The notes beneath the pieces were generated by a model, which worked only from the letters and a program-made list of their open reading frames with translations, was not told the DNA's origin and ran no database searches. Both the position numbers and the translations under genes were made by a program. This document shows, piece by piece, positions 56,553-64,000 of a stretch of DNA of 64,000 nucleotides. Source of the stretch: Favolaschia claudopus. Its lineage: Eukaryota > Basidiomycota > Agaricomycetes > Agaricales > Mycenaceae. How positions within the stretch are numbered: the stretch's first letter is position 1; every line of letters begins with the position of its first letter. The stretch spans positions 1,240,001-1,304,000 of the forward strand of contig JAWWNJ010000012.1 of the NCBI GenBank assembly GCA_037176885.1, given 5' to 3'.

Positions 56553-58791
56553 CTATTTCATGACAGTAGTAGTAGCCGTGAAATGAAGACCCTCGAAGCC
56601 ACGCAGAGCCTCCTGCTCCTCCTTCTTCACAACACGGTCCCGCAAAGTCAAATCAAGCCTGGTTAGCTGTTTAGCCACGATCGTAGCAGGGCGACAGCGA
56701 TCGTGCACCATCCGCACGAGCGAATCCGTACTGAACTTGTACGACCCGTCCACCCTCAACTCCGTTAAACACGGCACCACCTCCGCCCCACCCAATTCGC
56801 GTAAAAGATCATCGTCAAGCAGTTCCGCGCATCCAGCGACGACCTCCAAACGACACAACGTCGGCACTGCGCGCAGCAGCTTGACAAGGTCCTCACCCGA
56901 AAACGACGCCTCCTCCACCACCAGCTCCACGAGCGGGCATTTGGAGCGTTTCAGCAAGTCCACGACACCCTGCGCATTGGATAAACGCGTGAGATGCAGA
57001 GAGCGTAACGCAGGCGTGTGGAACCGCGCGAAGAAATTGACGGCTGTATCGGGCGGCGGAGGCGGTGGACGCTCGACGTACCACGGCGTCTCCCGGCGCT
57101 GCGGCGCAGGGAACTCCACGCGCCACGTCGCTAGCTGTTTGAGCGCGGGCGGTTGGCGGTGCCGCACCGTCGCCGTCGGAACGACGGGGTAGGAGGGCTC
57201 AGTTTGTATAGTCACCAGGGAGACGGCGTCGTGCACCGGCGAGAGGTTGAACCCGCTCGCGGATTGTTTGAATCGGATGTGCGCTATCTGCGCGATGGGG
57301 AGCGTGATCTTCATCTCTAGAAGATCGGCGCTGCGGTCTAGCTCGAGCGTGCGGAGGCTGGGTGCGGAGGAGAAGGCGTCGGCGAAGAGGGGCCAGAGGT
57401 GTGTGAATCCTAGAAGCTCGAGGCGGGGGAGGCGGTTGCGGAAGGCGCTGAAGGAGGGGAGGGGGTGGATGTTCTGTTGGCCGCGGAAGCGGAGGTGGGT
57501 GATCTTTTCAGCACGGTTGGTAAGAAAGCCGAGTTTTCGTTTGGCGATGGCGTATCCGCCCTCGAGATTCGCGAATTGGGTGGAGTTATTGAGCACTACG
57601 ACGGAGAGCGTGGAGGTGCGGCAGCGCTCGAGGACGACTCGAAGGAGATTGACGGAGCTCTCTTTTCCGAACAAAGGAAGAGTGAAGGTAGACCAGAACC
57701 GAGGATGGGAGCAGACGGCGTGTCTCCAGCGTGAACAAACCTCCATCAAGACCCACCAATCATCGCGGCTCCCAACGCGAGTCGGCTCGTCCCCTTTAAC
57801 GGCAAGGAGAATTTCGAGCAAGATGTCGTCTGGGATGCGGCGAATAGGGGCGGAGTGATACGCCTCTGGCGTGACGATATAGGTATAGGTCTCGCGAAGC
57901 AGCAGAAGGTCTCTGTGCCGGATACTCAGCTCCTTCTTGTCTTGCGCGACTTTGGAGTCATCGGCTCGTTGGACCTCCAACTGTCGAATGCGTGCCCGCG
58001 CTTCATTTTGTAGACGCACTTGAATCTCTTCCTGTCTGCGTGCTTCTGCGATCGCCGCCTGGAGGACTGGCGGACGCAAGCTCTCGAGTTTGGCGTCGAT
58101 TGTAGCCATTTCGCAGTCGATCTCCACGACGCGTTGTGCCATCCTGGCATGATGTCTTCGAAGTACAATGGCGTCGATACCATTCACGCTAGATGTAGAC
58201 ATGTTAGTTTTTGTACGAAGCATTCGGAGAGAGGGCTCGACGCACAACTCGGTATCGGGAGAGTCTATGCCAGCTGGAAACACTGGCAATCCCTCTTCAA
58301 TTCTGCAAGATATTAGGGGGACGAGATGCACTCATGGACCAAAAGACCTACCGCGAAACCTCGTATTCCGACTCGGGCTGGAGCTCATCTTGACCTTGCG
58401 CCCGTGAGCTGTTGCGGTTGCGATTGTTCAAGCGAAAGACTTCTTCGAGTGTATCCAGAGCAATCAACCCACGCTCGAAAGCCTCGATAGGGATGTTTCG
58501 AGCCTCTCGCAGACTCGCTCGAAGACCACCAAGCAGCGAATGATAACTATAGCTATTAGTTTCTTCCATGAATGTAGAAGGCCCCAGCAAGTCTGTGGGA
58601 TCGACAAGATCCTCCTCTCTCCGTCGTAGAGCCCGATGTGCACGTTCCCGATGTGCACGTTCATTTATCCGGGCGAGTATGTCCTGCATGTTCTCAAACT
58701 CCCAGTCATCCTCACCGTCCAATGGAGAAGAATCGCCGTAAAAGTCGATTTGGTCGGCGTCGAGGTCAGGGGAGTCTGGCGAGGACGACAT
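56553..58791 (-). CDS. F-box protein with LRR-like C-terminus (copy 3)
   Basis: Distant-site paralogue of the tandem pair at 2044 and 4503. Exon 1 starts at 58791 (MSSSPDSPDLDADQIDFYGD) and is acidic, with helical RINERAHRERAHRALRRREE. A 50-bp intron (58303-58352) joins EVS|R to IEEGLPVFPAG. A coiled coil (MAQRVVEIDCEMATIDAKLE) leads to the F-box APIRRIPDDILLEILLAV and VCSRWRHAVCSHPRFW. The scaffold shares LFGKESSVNLLRVVLERC, the ASGFNLSPVHD line and VTIQTEPS with copies 1 and 2. The stop is at 56553. The intact exon 1 here is the best guide for the poorly resolved 5' ends of the other two copies. Target unknown. Confidence 0.85.
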
Positions 58792-59057
58792 GATCGTCAA
58801 GAGCAACCTGCAAATCCGAAAATCCCGATCACCGACGAATTTTATAAAGGTGAATATTTGAAATTCGTATCCCAGAGCGAGATGTATGATATTGTGAAGG
58901 TATGGCAGAAGCAGATTGTACTATGTGTGTAGGTAGTGACGAAGAAAAAGAAAAGAAAGAGATACAGATACAGTATATCAGTACAAGCACACGAAAAACG
59001 AAACCAGCGAAAACGCAGCCCCCCCTCCCTCCTCACCCACCCCTCCATAACGCACAC
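58792..59057. other. Short intergenic stretch
   Basis: Promoter of the F-box gene on the left and 3' flank of the TPR/F-box gene. An A/G-rich stretch lies near 58940-58970. Confidence 0.3.
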
Positions 59058-61513
59058 CTACCCGCCAGCAGCCGTAGGCATCTCATAATCCATCGGCACA
59101 TCCTTCCTCTCCAACCACGCCGCGTCCTCCCCACCCAAATCAACCCCGCTCCCACAATCCAGATGCCTCCGACACGGCAGCTCCTTCAGCTCGAAGCCCC
59201 CCGAGCCGCGGACGACGACGTAGTGTTCGCCGTGCCAGCCGACGAAGTCGAGGGTTTTGACGGTGCGGGCGACGGACCTGGAGGTGTGGTGTGAGTGGAG
59301 AAGGAAATAGAGAAAGACAAAGAGAAACGGAGGAAGGAGACTGACCTAACAGCCGCACCCCACGCCTCAGTCTGCACAATACACTCTTTCTCACTCTGAA
59401 AGTGATTGGCTTGAGGTCGTCTTGCGGAGGTGTGTTGCAGATGCAAGAAGGAAAGCGAGGCGAAGGGGGTGAAGAGGTGCGCGTATTCGTTCTGCAAACC
59501 CAAGTCAATTAACTGCGCCTGAAGGAAAAGAGCAGTACACGAAGGGTCACTCACCAACCCTCGATCATTAACCACCGTAGTCAAATGTAACGCGGTAATC
59601 CCCTTGGGTATACTCTCCACAAGCTCCTGCCCCGCCAAAGCCGTGAAATGCGCAATTCGCACACCAAGGACTTGTAGCGCACTCAGCAAAGGAAGGAGCT
59701 CCCTTGAAAGCACTTCAGCTCGTTCCCTAGAAGAACAACAACGAGCAACCCACCTAACAAGCTCCCAAGGACAATTCCCCAAATCCAGCCTCCTCAACAA
59801 CGGCCGATGCGCCAAAAACCCCGTCACAGCACGATAAAGCGGCAAATGATCATCATGCCCCACCAACACAAACCTAAACGACCTCAGATGCGGGAGCAGC
59901 GTATGCACCCCCTCCTCCTCCCCACCCCCCTCAACATGATCCGACCCAAAAATTACCGCCGCCGCCCCCGGATCCGCCAACGTCCCATGCAGCGTCAACC
60001 CCTCCAACGCCCCCGCATGCGCAATCCGCGCCAACACCAGCTGACTCACCCTCGTATCCACCAAATCGAGATGCGTGAGCGAGCGGATAGTGACGCTCTG
60101 GAACGCCGAGTCCCAGTCGTGTGCGCGCGCGAGGTACGCGCCGAGGACGAGGTGCGTGAGGGAGGCGGCGTTGTGGTCGAGGACGGAGCGGACTTCGCCC
60201 ATGTCGGCGAAGCCGTCGTCGTCTTCGGCGCGGAGGGTGAATTTGCGGAGGGAGCGGAAGGCGGAGACGCCGACGGCGTCGAAGTGCCAGCCGCTGGGTG
60301 AGTGTTAGTCTGCGCGTGCACGAGAGATGGATTAAGGGGCACGTACATGAGCCCCAGGCCGTGGAGGTGAGGATGCGTGGCGAGGACGGCTTGCACCATC
60401 TCGGCACGCATCTCGGGGTAGCCGATCCATTCGAATTCACGGAGCGCTTTGAACGCGGGGAGCGTCGACCGGAATATACCTTCGTCAAAGTCAGCATTTG
60501 TACCTGCATATAATAACGACGCTCACGAATCATCAAATCAAGCATATCCCCCTCCTCATACGCCCAATGTAGCCGCAGACACTTAACTCGGCCAGCAAAC
60601 ACCGAGTCGGTCTTGACGCGGTCGAAGACATCCAGACCCCGGTTCAGCGCCTCTTGATCGTCGTTGCCGAAGTAGAGATCGAGGGTATGAAAGATGTTGC
60701 GGACGGCGATTTCGCGGTGGAAGGCGGAGATGAGGAGCCAGGTTCGCAGGTGGTAGCGCGGGATGAAGGACGCGATGCGTTCCCAGACTTCGACGGGCGC
60801 ACGCTGGGAGGCGGGGTCGTGCGCGAAGTGAATTTTCTGTGTGATTGAGTCAGTCAATGACGAAAGAAAATCGGTAGGAGATTCAATTGAAGAGAAGTCA
60901 GAGCTGTCCTGGACAACGAGAGATTTTTGACCTTCGGAGTCCAGTCTTGCCAGGGCAGAACAGGCCTGGGATCGCCTGGATGAACGAGCCGAGACACAAA
61001 CGCAGACTCAAAGCCAGAATGACTCCAACATCGACTCTCAAAGCTCCGGCTTCCCAAATCAAAAAGCAGAATCGACGTACAACTCTGTCTCGCCGCAAAT
61101 GGTGTTTGATGACTTCAGGGTTGGTGGGATCCAATTTGAGCACCGTACGGAAGTCTGCCAGAAAGAAGTTGAGCTGAAATAAAGCGTCTTATGGCGACAA
61201 CAAACCCTGCTCAGCTTTTGCTAGTAGACTCTCCCCGCAAGCTTTTCGCGCATTTCCACGGGCTAGCAAAGCCTTGACGATACTCGGCCTCGGAAGATCT
61301 GGTGTTCGCAAGTATACTTCCAGGTAGTTTTCGACTTCAGCACCGTATCTAAGGAATTTGAGCGTTGTATAGAGATTCTCACAGACTCGAGACGTACTGG
61401 CCAGCAGCGATAAGGGCGAGAGCAGTGTCAAGGAGCAGATTAGCTTTGCGGGCGTTAGAGAGGGATTGGACGGCGCCGAAGACGGTTGCGGTGAGCTCGT
61501 CTGGCGAGGACAT
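59058..61513 (-). CDS. TPR-like plus F-box/LRR protein
   Basis: One gene of at least seven exons. The N-terminus is TPR-like: MSSPDELTATVFGAVQSLSN, LLLDTALALIAAGQY, YGAEVENYLEVYLRTPDL, ALLARGNARKACGESLLAKA|EQ, then DFRTVLKLDPTNPEVIKHHL. A 244-bp intron (60837-61080) joins RRDRV to KIHFAHDPASQRAPVEVWER, the F-box-like helix pair, with YHLRTWLLISAFHREIAVR. The leucine-rich part follows (DLYFGNDDQEALNRGLDVFD; GWHFDAVGVSAF; DMGEVRSVLDHNAASLTHLV) and the C-terminus has LDFVGWHGEHYVVVRGSGGF and LDCGSGVDLGGEDAAWLERK. Stop at 59058-59060, start at 61511-61513. Without the intron the 3' part has no ATG, which decides the joined model. I recall the same fused order in other agaricomycetes. Target unknown. 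Confidence 0.82.
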
Positions 61514-62681
61514 CGAAGGCGACGACGAGCATTCAGTCCGAGAGATCGCGGGAAACGGTGGCAGACAAATTTCCCTTTTTGGAAAGTGTGATCACGAGGT
61601 GAAGCTGATGCCAAACAACCGGTTCTGAGTTGCCCTCCACCTTGCAACCACCTTGCCTCCGCCACCATCCTCGCCATTGATCTGCCACAGAACCTCAATT
61701 TCCTTGCAAAGATCTGCCCGGAGCTGCCTTTGACTTTTGGGACTCTTTTTTTTTTTGGATTTTTCGATCAAGATTGGCGAAACCGTAGACTCGAGACTCG
61801 AGAGACTTGCGAAGTTGGACTTCGCTTGAATTCCAAGTTGGAATTTTCTATAGAAGACAGCCAGACTGAAGAAGACTGAGTCCCGGTCTGAGTTACAATA
61901 CGTTGAAATCAGCTCTTTCGAAGGGCGGTTCACACTCAAGAGACGGAAGACACCTCGACTCTCAGAGCACAGCGGAGAGCCAAGGAGAGCTATAGTAAGT
62001 TTACTGTAAAGGTGATATTGGCTCACCTCGGGGAGCGCGGTAGAGCTGTAGCCGCATCCTTATCTTTCTTTCTTAAACCGAGTTGTGTAAAGCGCGGCTT
62101 GAGCTAATCCCTCGTTCACAAATCATCCTCACCAAAAGAAAACCGCTACTAGTACCGTTACGGTACTCCTATATCGATCCACGCCATGTCTCGGATACAA
62201 TTGCCGTTGGGATTCCTTGTATCTGGTCGGAAATCTCCAGAAGTCCAAGTACAGAATTCACAGCCGCAATATATCCTCCCGTCCGGTCTCCACTTCTCTT
62301 GGGTCACCGTGTCGGACATCCGAAATCGCAAAGCTGTTATTGCACAACAATCTCTCATTCTACCTTTCACCCTCCGTCCCAATCATCCGAGCGCCTCATC
62401 GTATCTTTTGATTTACTCTGCTTAGATTTCGATACCGCTTCGACCTGAAATAGAGTGCGAAGACCTTGACGCACCAAGCCCGGAAGGATGCTCCCGACGA
62501 ACACAGGGCGTACTCATTCGTGCTGACGGGAACGTCGAGCCCGATCTTAGACGACAGCGCGAATAGGATCAATCTCAAGCCCAGAAATAACAATTATCCG
62601 AATAATATCACGAATAAATTTACACCAAAGGTACCAAGACTCCCCCGCCCGGTTTTCACTTCTCTGCTCCACAGTCTGAGT
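61514..62681. other. Divergent intergenic region
   Basis: Upstream of the TPR/F-box gene (-) and the second P450 (+). No gene is supported; the plus frames near 62186-62425 look like chance. Confidence 0.3.
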
Positions 62682-64000
62682 ATGATGTCTAACTCCTACC
62701 TCGCAATCGAGCTATCCGCCGCCATTCTACTCCTTCTCGCCTACCAAAAGTTATACAAGCTCTACAAAGACCACCGACCTCCCGGTCCTTCAGGTCTCCC
62801 CATCATCGGAAATATCCACCAAATTCGAACTCGTCCTTGGTTAGCCTTCACCGACTGGAGCCACAAATACGGTGAATTCCTTCAACTCATCCGAGAGTCT
62901 ACTACGACAATTCTCATGGCATATATACAGGCCCACTCTTCCGCATCAACGTCGCCGGACAAACCACCATAATACTCAACAGCCACAAAGCCGCCACAGA
63001 CCTCCTCGACCGTCGTTCAGCTCTCTACTCCGACCGGCCCAGGAACATCGTCACCCGCATTCTCACCGGGGACATGGTCTTCGCATTCTCCCAAATCGGC
63101 CCCATCTGGCGACGCATGCGCAAAGCAGCGCACGAGTAAGTATTATAGAATCACGCCTCTAATCATAATCCACTTCACCAAGCCATACTAAATAGTGTCT
63201 TTTTCACCTATATAGCGCAACGGGCCCCCAAATCGTCAAAACCTACCACCCCCTCATGGAACGCGAAGCCCTCGCACTCACCTCGCAAATGCTCCACTTC
63301 CCCACCCAATTCAACGACCACATCAAACGCGCCTCCGCGTCCCTCCTCATGGCCATCGTCTACGGCACCCCAATCCTCAACTCCGACGACCCTCTCGTAG
63401 AATCAATCCAGCAACACGTCGCGCGGAACCTCGCGTCCGCAGCCCCCGGCGCGTTTTTGGTTGAATATTTTACCTGGATGGAGCGCCTTCCGCGGTGGAT
63501 GTGTAAGTGGCGGCGCGACGCGGAGTATTGGTTTGAGAAAGACTCGGCGATGTTGAATGGACTGTTCCTTGATTCTAAAGCTCGTCAGGTGAGTCCTCAA
63601 GGTTAATTTCTTTTATGCAACTGTGAATAACAAGCTGTATTATTGATAGGAAAGCGGAGACGACGTCCCGTGTGTCGTAGCAACACTCATGGAAAACATG
63701 GATGAAGAAGGACTTTCAGAGGCTGATGCTGCTTGGTTGGGTGCTACTCTCTTGTGAGGACTCGTTGGTCCTCCTTCTCGAAATCTCGATACTGATTTCC
63801 CATTCATTGTCATAGCTCAGCCGGCGCCGAAACAGTAAGATTGCGTGTCAGATTTGAATCACAAAAATGCTGAAAGATATTTCTTCTCGCCCCAGAGCTC
63901 AGGCCAAATGGAATGGTTCATGATTAGCATGATCTTACATCCAGAGGCACAAAAGGCTGCGCAAGACCAGATCGACGAGGTCGTTGGACGCGGGAGGACG
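62682..64000 (+). CDS. Cytochrome P450 monooxygenase (copy 2), cut by window end
   Basis: Paralogue of the P450 at 48508. MMSNSYLAIELSAAILLLLA is the anchor; RPPGPSGLPIIGNIHQI the hinge. It keeps GPLFRINVAGQTTIILNS, SQIGPIWRRMRKAAHE, HIKRASASLLMAIVYGTPI and AAPGAFLVEYFTWMERLPRW, each nearly the same as in copy 1. The I-helix reads SAGAET|SGQMEWFMISM. The window ends at VVGRGR, so E-x-x-R and the heme Cys are not visible. Intron places match copy 1 one for one. Start could be the first or second of two ATGs (62682 or 62685). Its partner genes may lie beyond the window. Confidence 0.88.

Noticed and set aside
1..64000. CRISPR arrays, operons, ribosome-binding sites
   Set aside because: Spliceosomal introns throughout show nuclear eukaryotic DNA; no spaced-repeat array was seen.

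Overview
The window is nuclear DNA from a filamentous basidiomycete, most likely an Agaricomycete close to Mycena. Genes are dense and cut by many introns of about 50-60 bp, several with exons under 20 nt. F-box/LRR proteins are expanded (six loci). Three genes belong to an ARM/HEAT-type family with a fixed N-terminus (WWSDS...GPTISIHAAA) that I recall from Mycena-type genomes. Placement is by recalled family likeness, not by a search.

Layout. 0.5-8.6 kb: a glutathione S-transferase, two tandem paralogous F-box genes and a KTR/KRE2-type mannosyltransferase. 9-14.4 kb: a hypothetical protein and a complete-looking Crypton-type tyrosine recombinase gene. 15.8-20.6 kb: an ARM-family gene broken by a 2.1-kb DNA transposon that holds a second member of its own family, then a CMC4 (mitochondrial twin-cysteine protein) gene with one MITE in intron 2 and another 8 bp before its start codon. 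20.7-26.4 kb: an F-box gene between two degenerate inverted copies of one sequence. 26.6-31.9 kb: two more ARM-family genes on the minus strand, one with three tandem 285-bp exon+intron units. 32.5-42.8 kb: a secreted beta-propeller (SMP-30-like), a GH29 alpha-L-fucosidase and a GH3 beta-glucosidase, with two unknown genes. 44.1-50.5 kb: a Tudor-type small protein, a trichodiene-synthase-type terpene synthase and a divergently transcribed P450. 51-53.8 kb: an intron-containing tRNA-Met(CAT) and a penta-EF-hand protein. 54.5-61.5 kb: three F-box-type genes, one with an N-terminal TPR-like part. The window ends inside a second P450 related to the first.

How the genes work together. The secreted glycosidases fit extracellular sugar release. 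The terpene synthase and adjacent P450 look like a two-gene terpenoid pathway core. The F-box and ARM genes are rapidly duplicating families of unknown targets. The clearest signal in the window is mobile DNA: four short DNA transposons with perfect target-site duplications (6, 6, 8 and 8 bp), two of them nested in a gene whose reading frame closes again when the insert is removed, plus a Crypton and a three-copy dispersed repeat carrying a TTAGGG-like core.
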